From NCBI GenBank assembly GCA_964545855.1, contig CAZJHD010000066.1, forward strand, positions 1 to 23,593: a stretch of DNA of 23,593 nucleotides. The letters are read 5' to 3'. Under the pieces are notes generated by a model. The model saw nothing but the letters and a program-made list of their open reading frames with translations. It had not been told where the DNA came from and did not search any database. Numbering within the stretch: position 1 is the first letter of the stretch; the number at the start of each line of letters is the position of its first letter. Below, one piece after another: positions 1 to 8,540 of this stretch. The position numbers and the translations under genes were made by a program. The stretch is from CAZJHD01 sp964545855. Its GTDB lineage: Bacteria; Planctomycetota; UBA1135; JACQFD01.

Positions 1-98
1 GGCGCCCGTTGGCGTCGCGGCTGAGCCGGGCTGCGCAGGCGAGACGTGCGTCCCGCGTTCACACTCTCCCCCCGGGCCTCGTCGGTGCACCTCGACCC

Positions 99-2081
99 AT
101 GACTCGACGATCGACCCTGCCCGCCGCTGTCCTCGCTCTCGCGGGCTTCGCGAGTCTCGCGCCCGCGGTCGCCGCCCAGAGCGCCGACCTCCCCTACGAC
201 CGGCACCTCCTGACGCAGCTCGACGACGAGCGGCCGGCGTTCCGGGTCGAGGCGGCGCGGTCCATCGCGAAGATGGGCCCCGACGCGAAGGGCGCCGTGC
301 CGGCGCTCGTGAAGCGGCTCGGCGATGCGTCGGCCGAAGTGCGAGCCGCGCTCCTCGACGCGCTCGGCGAGATCGGAGTCGGCTCGAAGCCGGCGGTGCC
401 GCAGATCGGCAAGGCGCTCGCCGGCGACGCGGAGGCGGCCGTGCGCGCGAGCGCGGCGCGCGCCCTCGGCAAGATCGGAGCGATGGCGTCGCGCGCCACG
501 GGCGACCTCCTCCGCGCTTTCCAGCGCGAGGGAGACGGAGCCGTCCGCGAAGCTGCCGCCGAGGCGCTCGTGCGCGTGTCGCCCCGCGGGCCGGAGACGC
601 TGCAGGCGTTCCAGGAGGCGCTCTCCGGCGACGACGCGTCCCGGCGGATCGTTGCCGCGACGCAGCTCGGACGCCTCGGAGCCATCGCACGCCCCGCGCT
701 GCCCGCGCTCGAAGCGCTCGTGAACGACGCCGATGCGGCGCTGGCGGAAGCTGCCGACCTCGCGATTCGCCGCATCGGCGGCGAGGTGGACGACTCGGGC
801 CCAGCGCCCGATGCCATCGCGGAGGCCGACCTCCCCGTCTGGAAGAGCTTCTCGCTGGACGATCTCTTCGGATTCCTCGGGAGCGAGGCCGCGTCGACGC
901 GCCAGAAGTCGGCGCTCCAGCTCGGACGGCGCGCGGCGGATCTCGGCCCGCGCCTGCGCGCCGCGTCGACGGCGCTGGTGGCGATGCTGCGGAAGGACGC
1001 GGAGCCGAGCGTTCGGGTCGCCGCCGCCCACGCCCTCGGCCGTCTCGGGGCCGAGTGCCCCGACCTCGGCCGCGCTCTCACGGACGAGGAGCTCTCCGTG
1101 CGCGTCGCCGCCGCCCGGGCCATCGGAGCTCTCGGCCGTCGCGCGGGCGCCGCTGCGGCGCCTCTCGCCCTCGCGCGCATCGCCGACGACGCGAGCATCG
1201 TCCGCAAGGTCGCCGGCGAGGCGCTCGCGTCGATCGACGCGGATGTGCGCGCGATGCGCGACGAGGCGAAGTCGGCGGCGGATACGAAGACGGCCGAGCG
1301 GATCGCCGGAGACCTGGCGCAGCGGATCGTCGGGACGCTCACGGACGGCCTCGCGCGCAAGGACGAGGACGTGCGCATGCGGGCGACGCTCGCCGTCGCG
1401 GAGCTGGGGCCGGCGGCGAAGGGGGCGGTCACGAGGCTGGTGGGCCTCCTCCGCGATCCCTTCGGCTTCGTGCGCGCCGGCGCCGCGTCGGCCCTCGCGT
1501 CGATCGGCGCCGACGCGGGCGCCGAGGCGGTGGCGGCCCTCGAGCGCGCCATCGTGGACGACGACCCACGCGTGCGCGGACGAATCCGCGACGCGCTCGC
1601 CCTCCTTGCGCCCGAGAGCCCGGCGCTCCCTCCGCCCGCGCCGGCCGTGCCTCCGACTCCCGTGGCCCCTCCGGCGGCGGAGGCTCCGCCGGCGGCGCCG
1701 GAGGCGGAGGCGCCGCGGCCCTTGCCGCCGCCGGGGAGCCTCGCGGAGGCGGTCGAGCGCATCCTCGCCGGGGAGGGCGGGATCACGCGCCCGACGGCGT
1801 CCGTGGAGGGCGACGACGTCTCGCTCGACCTGCGTCTCGAGCACGAGCGCTTCGACGAGGAGATGGGACACGGCGACGCCGTGCGCTTCACGATCAAGCT
1901 CTTCCGCGGGATCCCGGAGCTGAAGTCGCTCCGGATCGTGTTCCGCGCGCACCGTGGCCGGCAGCTCGGCCGCTACGTCGTCACGCGCGCGAGCGCCGAG
2001 GCGTACTTCGAGAAGTTCGACGACCCCTTCGAGAGTCGGCGGCTGCGCGAATGGTGGCCGCGGATGGCGCGGCGGGGGTAG
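99..2081 (+). CDS. Exported HEAT-repeat protein with a conserved C-terminal domain
   Basis: The product is 660 aa and probably a periplasmic or envelope scaffold; no enzymatic motif is visible. The ATG at 99 is preferred over the upstream in-frame TTG at 9 because it begins a good signal peptide: MTRR, a hydrophobic stretch at about 7-24, then AVAA-QS as a likely cleavage site near residue 27. No strong Shine-Dalgarno precedes it. Residues about 43-230 and 260-505 are successive HEAT/PBS-lyase-type helical repeats with motifs such as VRAALLDALGEIG and VRASAARALGKIG. A Pro/Ala-rich linker follows at about 506-546. The last ~110 residues form a separate non-repeat domain (from LAEAVERIL to WWPRMARRG) that I do not recognise. 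HEAT arrays bind proteins, so a scaffolding role is likely but the partner is unknown. The gene converges on the metalloprotease gene, with a large palindrome between them. Confidence 0.85.
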   Translation: MTRRSTLPAAVLALAGFASLAPAVAAQSADLPYDRHLLTQLDDERPAFRVEAARSIAKMGPDAKGAVPALVKRLGDASAEVRAALLDALGEIGVGSKPAVPQIGKALAGDAEAAVRASAARALGKIGAMASRATGDLLRAFQREGDGAVREAAAEALVRVSPRGPETLQAFQEALSGDDASRRIVAATQLGRLGAIARPALPALEALVNDADAALAEAADLAIRRIGGEVDDSGPAPDAIAEADLPVWKSFSLDDLFGFLGSEAASTRQKSALQLGRRAADLGPRLRAASTALVAMLRKDAEPSVRVAAAHALGRLGAECPDLGRALTDEELSVRVAAARAIGALGRRAGAAAAPLALARIADDASIVRKVAGEALASIDADVRAMRDEAKSAADTKTAERIAGDLAQRIVGTLTDGLARKDEDVRMRATLAVAELGPAAKGAVTRLVGLLRDPFGFVRAGAASALASIGADAGAEAVAALERAIVDDDPRVRGRIRDALALLAPESPALPPPAPAVPPTPVAPPAAEAPPAAPEAEAPRPLPPPGSLAEAVERILAGEGGITRPTASVEGDDVSLDLRLEHERFDEEMGHGDAVRFTIKLFRGIPELKSLRIVFRAHRGRQLGRYVVTRASAEAYFEKFDDPFESRRLREWWPRMARRG

Positions 2082-2087
2082 GAGCGT

Positions 2088-2193
2088 CCCGGGAATGGGG
2101 TCAGACCCCGTTTCTTCCGCGCTCTCTCGCGCGCCGCGCACGCGCGGCGCGCGAGAGAGCGCGGGAGAAAAGGGGTCTGACCCCATTCCCGGG
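2088..2193. repeat. Near-perfect 106-bp palindrome (REP-like hairpin) between convergent genes
   Basis: The two arms (2088-2140 and 2141-2193) are reverse complements with only a few mismatches. They start with cccgggaatggggtcagacc and close on a GC-rich core centred at 2140/2141. Each outer arm contains ggggtcagacccc, which is itself a palindrome apart from its central base, so smaller cruciforms are nested in the large one. Weaker similarity (ggagcg / cgctcc) extends the symmetry almost to the flanking stop codons. It fills the 123 bp between two converging genes, so the RNA from either strand would fold into a very stable hairpin and could end transcription in both directions. Placement and structure resemble REP-type mobile palindromes that RAYT transposases mobilise, but no such transposase is in the window. 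Family membership is inference. Confidence 0.9.
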
Positions 2194-2204
2194 TCAACGC
2201 TCCC

Positions 2205-3797
2205 TCACTTCTCCCCGAGATCGACTTCCGCTGCGTAGCGGTCGAGCTCCGGATCGTCGGGGCTGATCTCGCGCGCGAGCTTCACGAGGCGCTGGCCCTC
2301 GGCCGATTTCCCCGAGCGTGCGAGCGCGCGCCCGAGGGCCGCGTGGTAGCGGCCGCTCATGGGGTCGAGAGCGATCGCCTTCTCCCAGAGAGCGATCGCC
2401 TCGCTCTTCTTGCCGTCGCCCATCAGCAGCTCCGCATAGCGGTGGAACGCGACGGGATTCGTGCTGCCGGCTTCGATCGCCTCGCCGAAGAGGCGCTTCG
2501 CGCGGAGCGGACGCCCCGTCTGCGCCGCCGAGAAGGCCGCCTGCTCGAGGCCTCGCGGCGTCACCGCCTTCAGGCTCGAGCGCACGTACTCGTGCCATTC
2601 CTTCTCGAGCGCGCGGAAGGCCTTCTCGTCGCGGAGCCCCATGCTCTTGTTGAAGTACGCGAGGATCTCCGCGCCCGAGACCGTCTTCAGGTTCTCGAGC
2701 CCCAAGGGCTCGCGCTTCACGTCGCGTCCCTTGGCGAGGCCGAGGAAGAAGTCCTGGAACTTCTTCTGATAGCGACGGTCGCTCATGAGGAAGTGCACCA
2801 GCGACCAGCCCCACGTGTAGTGCTGGTACATGCCTTCCGTCTCGATGAGCGTCTTCAGGTCCATCAGATCGCCCGGCTTCGCGACCACCTCGCCGGAGCC
2901 GCCGCCCGTGACGGGGCCCGTGTCCACGTCGTCGAACTTCCCCGAGGCGATGTCGTTCTGGATCTCGACGAGGCGGCCCTCCTGCACGAGCCCCACCTCG
3001 ATCTTCTTCTTCACCGGATCCCAGGTGCTCGCGCCGTAGTACTCAGCCAGCGACTCGCCCGGGAAGTGGGGCACCTTGAAGTCGAGGTCGACGAGTTTCT
3101 GCAGGTAGTGGTTCGCCTCGTGGAACAGCACGAGCTCCGTCTCCCGCGGATCGAGCAAGTCGTAGTAGAAGTTCAGCTCCATCGGCTTCACGAATCGGAA
3201 GTAGCCGATGGCCCCCCGCGGAGCGCCGCTCGTGCGGTAGTAGGCGTCCTCGTCGACGTAGAAGCACACCTTCACGCGCCCGTCCTTCGGCAGCGTCACC
3301 TTCCACTGCTTCGCGAAGTCCGCGAAGTAGGCCTCCATCAGGTCGCGGTAGTACTCGAAGACGTGCGGCGAGAGCGTGTGCTCGAAGTCGAAGTGCTTCG
3401 TCGAGACCTTGTAGCGGTTGCGCCAGACCTGGTGCGCCTTGATCTCCTCGATCGACTTGCGGCGCTCCTCGACGCGCTTCTTCAGGACCGCTTCGCGCTG
3501 GCGCGCGTGGACCCACTTCCCCTCGAAGCGAACGTAGCCCTTCGCCGCGTTCTCCTTCTCCTCGTCCGTCGTCGGCTCGACGAGCGCGTCGGCGGCGATC
3601 ACGGCGTCCTGGACGAGCGCCTCGGGCACGAGCACCTCGCCGTTCTGGAAGACGGCGCGGATCCCTCCCTCGGCGCGGACGAGCGTGAGGTCGGCGATGA
3701 TGCGGCCGTCCTTCAGGCAGAGCACGTCCTGCCCCTTCGGGACCGCGTCCTGAGGGAGCGCCGCGAGGGCGGCGAGGAGGAACGGGAGCGTCGCCAT
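2205..3797 (-). CDS. Exported peptidase-MA/DUF1570-like zinc metalloprotease with C-terminal TPR
   Basis: The protein is 530 aa. The ATG at 3797 lies 11 bases after the stop of the upstream gene and has gaggggcg as a ribosome site. The N-terminus MATLPFLLAALAALPQDA is a short hydrophobic export signal without a strong basic n-region. Residues about 20-110 include a GYVRFEGKWV segment of the kind common in large planctomycete exported proteins. The core carries HEANH at 226-230 (two zinc ligands and the catalytic Glu) and GESLAEYYGA with E252 as the likely third ligand, the gluzincin arrangement of peptidase-MA/DUF1570 proteins. After about residue 430 there are TPR-like helices (NPVAFHRYAELL, GRYHAALGRALARSG). 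Substrate unknown. It pairs with the upstream gene, a related protein that has lost the HExxH, so the two are probably co-transcribed and may act together. Confidence 0.82.
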   Translation of the reverse strand: MATLPFLLAALAALPQDAVPKGQDVLCLKDGRIIADLTLVRAEGGIRAVFQNGEVLVPEALVQDAVIAADALVEPTTDEEKENAAKGYVRFEGKWVHARQREAVLKKRVEERRKSIEEIKAHQVWRNRYKVSTKHFDFEHTLSPHVFEYYRDLMEAYFADFAKQWKVTLPKDGRVKVCFYVDEDAYYRTSGAPRGAIGYFRFVKPMELNFYYDLLDPRETELVLFHEANHYLQKLVDLDFKVPHFPGESLAEYYGASTWDPVKKKIEVGLVQEGRLVEIQNDIASGKFDDVDTGPVTGGGSGEVVAKPGDLMDLKTLIETEGMYQHYTWGWSLVHFLMSDRRYQKKFQDFFLGLAKGRDVKREPLGLENLKTVSGAEILAYFNKSMGLRDEKAFRALEKEWHEYVRSSLKAVTPRGLEQAAFSAAQTGRPLRAKRLFGEAIEAGSTNPVAFHRYAELLMGDGKKSEAIALWEKAIALDPMSGRYHAALGRALARSGKSAEGQRLVKLAREISPDDPELDRYAAEVDLGEK

Positions 3798-3808
3798 GGC
3801 CGCGCCCC

Positions 3809-5464
3809 TCACTTGATGCTCTCGAAGTAGAGCGTCTCGAAGGCCTGCCAGTCGCGGTCGCTCCACTTGGCGAACGTCCGCCGCGCCGTCTCGTCGAGGA
3901 GCCGCTTCTCCTTCTCGCGCCAGCCCTGCTGCCGCTTCTTGAAGGCCGCTTCCTCCTCCGCCTCCGTCTGCGGCTTCTTGTCCGCCTTCCCGCTCCGCGC
4001 CTCTTCCTCCTTCTCGATCTCCGCCACGACGAGCTTCAGGTTCGTCAGGTAGTCGCGGAGCACGTTCTTCGTCTTCGCGTTGCGGGCGCCGTCGCCCGCG
4101 AGGAAGAAGCGCACGAGCGCCGCCGCCTCGTTGCTCCGGTACTGCTGCTTGTAGAAGTCCTCGCCGCCGAGGGTGATCAGGTCCTTCGCGGGCGTCGCCT
4201 TCCCGGCACGGACCGTCTCGCGGAGGCCGTCCTTCTCCCATTCGTCCGGGTCGAACTCGAGACGGCCGCTCTTCAGCTTCGCGAGGCCGAAGACCTCCTC
4301 GAGTCCGGTCCCGATCCAGCGCGGCAGCGCGATGGCGACGTCCGCATCGCGCTCGTAGATCCAGTGGCGGAACACCTTCCGGTTCACCCACTCGAACTCC
4401 CAGCTCGTCGCGCCCATGTCGCTCTTGTGGGTGACGATCTCGAGGCTGCTGGCGCCGCCCCAGAACCACCCGCCGCCGCCGCTGAAGGTGCGCTCCTCCT
4501 CCCAGTCCTTGCAGATCCGGAGGATCGGCTTGCGGACGAACTCGCCCTTCCCGAGGAAGTCGAAGTTCTTGTCGAGCCACTTGAAGATGGCGTCGCCCTG
4601 CTCCGTGACCTTGCGCGCGAAGCGGTCGTCGGAGTGGTTCAGCACGAAGAAGCGGCCGATGTGCGTGGCCTCCCAGCCCGTCGTGAGGCTCGCGCGGGCC
4701 TTCGCATAGGCGGCGTCGGCCATCTGGATCCGCTTCGCCTTCCTCTCCTCGGGCGTGAGCTTCGCGAGGTCGAGCGTGATCGTGCCGGCGAGGGCGCTCG
4801 GGCCGTCCTCCACGAGCGCGCCCTCGGTTCGAGGGATCGCCTTGAACGACTTCAATGCGTCCTCGATGGTGAACTGCACCTTCGAGTAGGCGTCCTCCAA
4901 CGTCTCGAACTCGACGGCGACGTCCACGCCGGGGAGCTGGAAGATCCACGTCGCGATGCGGCGCTTCCCCTGATAGGTGAGCTTCTCCACCTTCACCTCG
5001 AGGCACCGGACGCCGATCCCGTTCACCGTCCGCTCCTTCTCGTCGGAGACGTAGTAGCCGCCTCCGGTGTAGGTGCGATCGAGGTAGTCCTCGTAGTTCT
5101 TGTAGGGATTCGTGATCTCGATGACGACGGTGCTCTCGTCCGTCTTCGTGACCTTGGGGCCCTTGCGCTTCACGACGTCCTCGACGAAGGCGACGATCTT
5201 CATCTCGGGCTTGTGCTCGTGGGTCCAGCCGTCGGGGCCCTTGTCCGTCGCGAAGTAGCTCTTCCCGCACTGGAAGCGCGCGACGATCCACTTCTCGTCG
5301 AGCTTGAGCGGGATCGGGTTCCAGCCGTCCGGCACGTTCAGCTTGAAGCCGATCCGCTTGTCCTCGTGGGTACCGCCGGCGGCGGGGGAGGAGGAAGCCG
5401 AGACCGCGCCCGCGAGGACGAGGGCCGCGAGCAGGGTCGTTCCCAGACGAATCGATCGCTCCAT
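3809..5464 (-). CDS. Exported peptidase-MA-like protein with a degenerate catalytic motif
   Basis: The protein is 551 aa. ATG 5464 is chosen because it follows a gaaggtgg ribosome site and opens a signal peptide (MERSIRLGTTLLAALVLAGAVSASS). Residues about 30-260 form an N-terminal domain (KRIGFKLNVPDGW...) resembling the beta-rich, PsbP-like leading domains of planctomycete exported proteins; that likeness is by eye only. Residues about 270-460 follow a peptidase-MA/DUF1570 layout: GRFFVLNHSDD, then LPRWIGTGLEEVFG, where the third metal ligand usually sits. The position expected for HExxH instead reads KVFRHWIYER (H367), so the metal-binding pair is missing and the protein is likely a pseudoenzyme. 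The C-terminus is charged and probably coiled coil (EIEKEEEARSGKADKK onward). It precedes the HEANH-containing paralogue-like gene by 11 bases. Upstream, 238 bp without a recognisable gene separate it from the ABC permease. Confidence 0.8.
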   Translation of the reverse strand: MERSIRLGTTLLAALVLAGAVSASSSPAAGGTHEDKRIGFKLNVPDGWNPIPLKLDEKWIVARFQCGKSYFATDKGPDGWTHEHKPEMKIVAFVEDVVKRKGPKVTKTDESTVVIEITNPYKNYEDYLDRTYTGGGYYVSDEKERTVNGIGVRCLEVKVEKLTYQGKRRIATWIFQLPGVDVAVEFETLEDAYSKVQFTIEDALKSFKAIPRTEGALVEDGPSALAGTITLDLAKLTPEERKAKRIQMADAAYAKARASLTTGWEATHIGRFFVLNHSDDRFARKVTEQGDAIFKWLDKNFDFLGKGEFVRKPILRICKDWEEERTFSGGGGWFWGGASSLEIVTHKSDMGATSWEFEWVNRKVFRHWIYERDADVAIALPRWIGTGLEEVFGLAKLKSGRLEFDPDEWEKDGLRETVRAGKATPAKDLITLGGEDFYKQQYRSNEAAALVRFFLAGDGARNAKTKNVLRDYLTNLKLVVAEIEKEEEARSGKADKKPQTEAEEEAAFKKRQQGWREKEKRLLDETARRTFAKWSDRDWQAFETLYFESIK

Positions 5465-5702
5465 GGATCCACCTTCTGGAGCCTGGGGCTCCGTTGCTGC
5501 GGGAGCCCTCCGGCGCCCGCGAGGGGCGCGCACTCCGTCGCTCGGCTCGGCGGCGGGGTGCAATCGAAGGAACTCGAGGGGACGAGAGTATCGGCGCCGG
5601 CTCGGCGGCGCGAGACGGCTGGAGCCGGTCGTTACGAGCGGAAGACGCGGCGCGCGCCCGGCTCCGTGCCGCCGCGCTCCGACGACGCCACGGGGCGGTC
5701 TC

Positions 5703-7130
5703 TTACCGACTCTCTTCGCGGGCGGGCGCCGAGCCAGCGGCCTTCGCGCTCGCCGGGCCGATCCATCGCAGCAGCTCGAGGAACTTCGGCGGCTGCCCCG
5801 TGCGGAGAACGCCGATCCGGAAGATGCGCCCCGACAGCCAGATCGTCACGGCGACCGACAGGAGGAGGCACAGGAGCGTTCCCACCACGTCGAACAGCGG
5901 GGGCGACGCCGCCGCGCGGTTCATCATCACGAAGGGCGTGTAGGGCGGGATCCACGACAGCACCACGGCGAGCGTCCCGTTCGGGTCCTTCGCGACGAAG
6001 AACATCGTCGCGAGGGGCACCGCCATGACGAGCATGATCGTGCCCATCAGGTTCTGGGCCTCCTTCAGCGAGTTCACGACGCTGCCGATGGCGAGGAAGA
6101 CGCCCGCGTAGAGGAGGTATCCCAGGAGGAAGTAGCCGGCGAGCGCCCCCAGGAGCTCCGGCGTCACGATCACCTCGAGCACGATGTTCACCATCTTCGC
6201 CTCGGGGCTGCTCATGAACTTCAGCAGCGCGATCGTCGACCCGATCCAGCAGCCGACCATCGTGAGGCCGACGCCGGCGATGCCGAGGAGCTTCCCGAAC
6301 ATGAGTTCGCCGGGCGTGACCGACGAGAGCAGCACTTCCACGACGCGGCTCGACTTCTCCTCCGTCATGTTCGTGAGGAGCATCTGGGAGACGGTGATGA
6401 TCGCGGCCCAGAGGAGGTAGACGGCCGCCACCGGCGCCCACTGGCGCACCGTGTCGAGCTGGGTCACCTGCTCGGCGCCCGCCTCCTTCTGCGGATCCTT
6501 CGCGTCGACGCGCACGGTGAGCTGCGTGATCCGGTTCACCTGCTGCGGGTCGAGGCCGCTCCGCTCGAGTTCCTCGCGGCGGATCTCGCCCTCGACGGCC
6601 TCCACGATCTCCTTCCGGAGATCCGTGTCCGTGAGGTTCTTGCACCAGAACTCGAGGCCCGTGCGCGTCTCCTGGAGATCCTCCGGGATCACGACGAGCG
6701 CGAAGAGGTCCGTCGGCTTGCCGTCGAGCTCGACCGTGCGCTCGCCCAGCAAGTAGGGCCGGAACGTGCGCGGATCGGCGGGATCGACGTCCGGCGGCGC
6801 CGGCACGCGCGCGAAGCGGGGCCGCGGCTCGACGAAGGGCTCGGAGGAGCCGTCTCCTCCCACCATGCGCTTCGCCGCCCACAGGTTGCGCGCCGTCTCG
6901 ACGGCGTTCTCCTGGACCTGCGCGAGCTGCCGGTCGATCGGCTGCTCGAAACGCGACGCCGAGTCGAGCAGCACGAACGTGCGCGTCGGCACCTGCTTGT
7001 CCAGCAGCGCCGGCAGCTTGAACATCACGTAGAGGAGGAGCGGGAGCGTCAGGATCCCGATCCAGAACCCCTTCGTCTTCGCGTTGTCCGCGTACTCGCG
7101 CTGCGCGATCAGGAGGACGGTGCGGAGCAT
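5703..7130 (-). CDS. ABC-2 type (NatB-like) exporter permease
   Basis: This 475-aa inner-membrane protein forms the channel half of an ABC exporter. Residues 22-38 are the first membrane helix, followed by a large extracytoplasmic domain (about 40-225), then helices near 233-253, 283-304, 325-350, 362-380 and 413-433. This is the topology of COG1668/NatB permeases. The family motif EEKSSRVVEVLLSSVTP is at 257-273, just after the second helix. The ATG at 7130 comes 7 bases after the stop of the ATPase gene, so the two are co-transcribed and probably translationally coupled. NatAB-type systems are known for Na+ export in Bacillus, but related systems export other substrates, and nothing here fixes the substrate. 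The downstream intergenic region (5465-5702) shows no clear terminator. Confidence 0.88.
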   Translation of the reverse strand: MLRTVLLIAQREYADNAKTKGFWIGILTLPLLLYVMFKLPALLDKQVPTRTFVLLDSASRFEQPIDRQLAQVQENAVETARNLWAAKRMVGGDGSSEPFVEPRPRFARVPAPPDVDPADPRTFRPYLLGERTVELDGKPTDLFALVVIPEDLQETRTGLEFWCKNLTDTDLRKEIVEAVEGEIRREELERSGLDPQQVNRITQLTVRVDAKDPQKEAGAEQVTQLDTVRQWAPVAAVYLLWAAIITVSQMLLTNMTEEKSSRVVEVLLSSVTPGELMFGKLLGIAGVGLTMVGCWIGSTIALLKFMSSPEAKMVNIVLEVIVTPELLGALAGYFLLGYLLYAGVFLAIGSVVNSLKEAQNLMGTIMLVMAVPLATMFFVAKDPNGTLAVVLSWIPPYTPFVMMNRAAASPPLFDVVGTLLCLLLSVAVTIWLSGRIFRIGVLRTGQPPKFLELLRWIGPASAKAAGSAPAREESR

Positions 7131-7137
7131 GGGGCCC

Positions 7138-8085
7138 TCACTGCGTCAGGGTTTCGCGGCCCTGGGATTTCACGAGCGTCATGAAGACCTCGCGCAGGCT
7201 CACTTCGCTGCGGTCGAAGCTCCGCAGCGGGATGCCGCTCCGGAAGCAGGTCTCCAGGATCTCGTGGGGATTCGCCTGGTCGTCGAGGGAGAGTTCCCAG
7301 AGCGTCGCGTCGCTGGACGTCTGGCGGGCCTCCATGGTGCGCACGCCCGGGAGCGCGCGCAGCGCCGTCGGTTCGCCGACGGTCTCGATGCGCACGCGTC
7401 GCGGCACCGATCGCTTCGCCTCCGCGAGCGTGCCGTCGAACACCTTCCGCCCGCCGGCGATCAGGAACAGGCGGTCGCAGAGCCGCTCCGCGTGCTCCAT
7501 CACGTGCGTCGAGAAGATCACCGTGTGCCCCGACTTCCGCAGGTCGGCGATGGCGCCCTCCATCACCTCCTGGTTCACGGGGTCGAGGCCCGAGAACGGC
7601 TCGTCGAGGATCACGAGCTCCGGGTCGTGCACGATCGAGGCGAGGAGCTGCACCTTCTGCTGCATGCCCTTCGAGAGCGCGTCGCACTTGCGGTCGACGA
7701 ACTCGCCGAGCCCGAAGCGCTCCAGCAGCTCGCGCGCGCGGGCCTTCGCGACGGATCCCGCCATGCCCTTCAAGGTGCCGAAGTAGGCGACGAGGTCGCG
7801 CGCCTTCATCTTCCGGTAGAGACCCTTCTCCTCCGGCAGGTAGCCGATCCGGTTGCGCACCTCGAGGGCCGACCGCGCGCCGAGCACCTCGATGGAGCCC
7901 TCGCTCGGCTCGAAGATCGACAGGATCATGCGGATCGTCGTGGTCTTCCCCGCGCCGTTCTGGCCGAGGAAGCCGCAGACCGCTCCCCGCGGCACCACGA
8001 GGTCGACGCCGTCGACGGCGCGGAAGGATCCGAACCGTTTCGTGACGCCGCGCAGGAGGACCGCCGGGCTCCCGGAGTCGGTCAC
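7138..8085 (-). CDS. ABC transporter ATP-binding protein (NatA-like)
   Basis: This 315-aa ATPase drives the NatB-like permease encoded directly downstream. The GTG start at 8085 overlaps the rbfA stop codon by four bases (GTGA) and has ggaggag as ribosome site. Visible motifs are Walker A GQNGAGKT (41-48), Q-loop region near GYLPEEKGLY (81-90), ABC signature LSKGMQQKV (137-145, a variant of LSGGQ), Walker B LVILDEP (157-163) with the D-loop SGLD, and switch histidine H194 in FSTHVMEHA. About 95 C-terminal residues form the extra domain typical of ABC-2 exporter ATPases; a domain like this often governs regulation or dimer contacts. The overlap with rbfA places the exporter in the nusA-infB operon, an unusual neighbour for ribosome-maturation genes. 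Confidence 0.92.
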   Translation of the reverse strand: MTDSGSPAVLLRGVTKRFGSFRAVDGVDLVVPRGAVCGFLGQNGAGKTTTIRMILSIFEPSEGSIEVLGARSALEVRNRIGYLPEEKGLYRKMKARDLVAYFGTLKGMAGSVAKARARELLERFGLGEFVDRKCDALSKGMQQKVQLLASIVHDPELVILDEPFSGLDPVNQEVMEGAIADLRKSGHTVIFSTHVMEHAERLCDRLFLIAGGRKVFDGTLAEAKRSVPRRVRIETVGEPTALRALPGVRTMEARQTSSDATLWELSLDDQANPHEILETCFRSGIPLRSFDRSEVSLREVFMTLVKSQGRETLTQ

Positions 8086-8534
8086 GACGGCTCCTCCGCG
8101 TCGTCGTCGTCCGAGTCGTCGTCCTCGCCGGCGCTGGGCTCCGGTTCCTCCGGCGCGGCGCCGCCCTCCCGCGTCTCCCGCTCGGCGCGTTCCCGTCCGA
8201 GGCGGTCGAGGAGCGAGGTCATCTGGAGCGTTCCCTCGATGGACTCGTCGAACTCGAAGTGGAGCCGCGGCGCCGTCCGCAGCCGCAGGCCCTTCGCCGT
8301 CTCGCGCTGCACGAAGGGCGCCGCATGATCGAGCAGGCTCGCGGCGCGACGCTTCGCCTTCTCGTCGCCGAGCACCGAGTAGTAGACGGTGCAGGTCTCC
8401 AGGTCCTTCGACACCTTCACGCGCGTGACCGTGAGGAATCCGGCGCGCGGATCCTTCAGGTCGCGGATCAGCATCGTGGCCACCTTGCGGTGGATCCACG
8501 ACGTGATGCGGTCGACGGTGCGTTGGGAGGCCAA
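8082..8534 (-). CDS. rbfA: Ribosome-binding factor A
   Basis: RbfA (150 aa here) binds the 30S precursor and aids late 16S rRNA maturation. The N-terminus MASQRTVDRITSWIHRKVATMLIRDLKDPRAGFLTVTRV fits the family, with the conserved KDPR followed by VTRVKVSKDLETCTVYYSV; the family KH-type fold covers residues 1-115. The acidic, low-complexity tail (116-150) is an extension. The start must be TTG at 8534, because the in-frame codons just upstream are CAG TCC preceded by the ylxP stop TAG. rbfA is thus in the same frame as ylxP and begins six bases after its stop, suggesting translational coupling. The ribosome site is weak. The stop overlaps the GTG of the ABC ATPase gene. truB, the common downstream neighbour, is absent. 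Confidence 0.92.
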   Translation of the reverse strand: MASQRTVDRITSWIHRKVATMLIRDLKDPRAGFLTVTRVKVSKDLETCTVYYSVLGDEKAKRRAASLLDHAAPFVQRETAKGLRLRTAPRLHFEFDESIEGTLQMTSLLDRLGRERAERETREGGAAPEEPEPSAGEDDDSDDDDAEEPS

Positions 8535-8540
8535 GGACTG

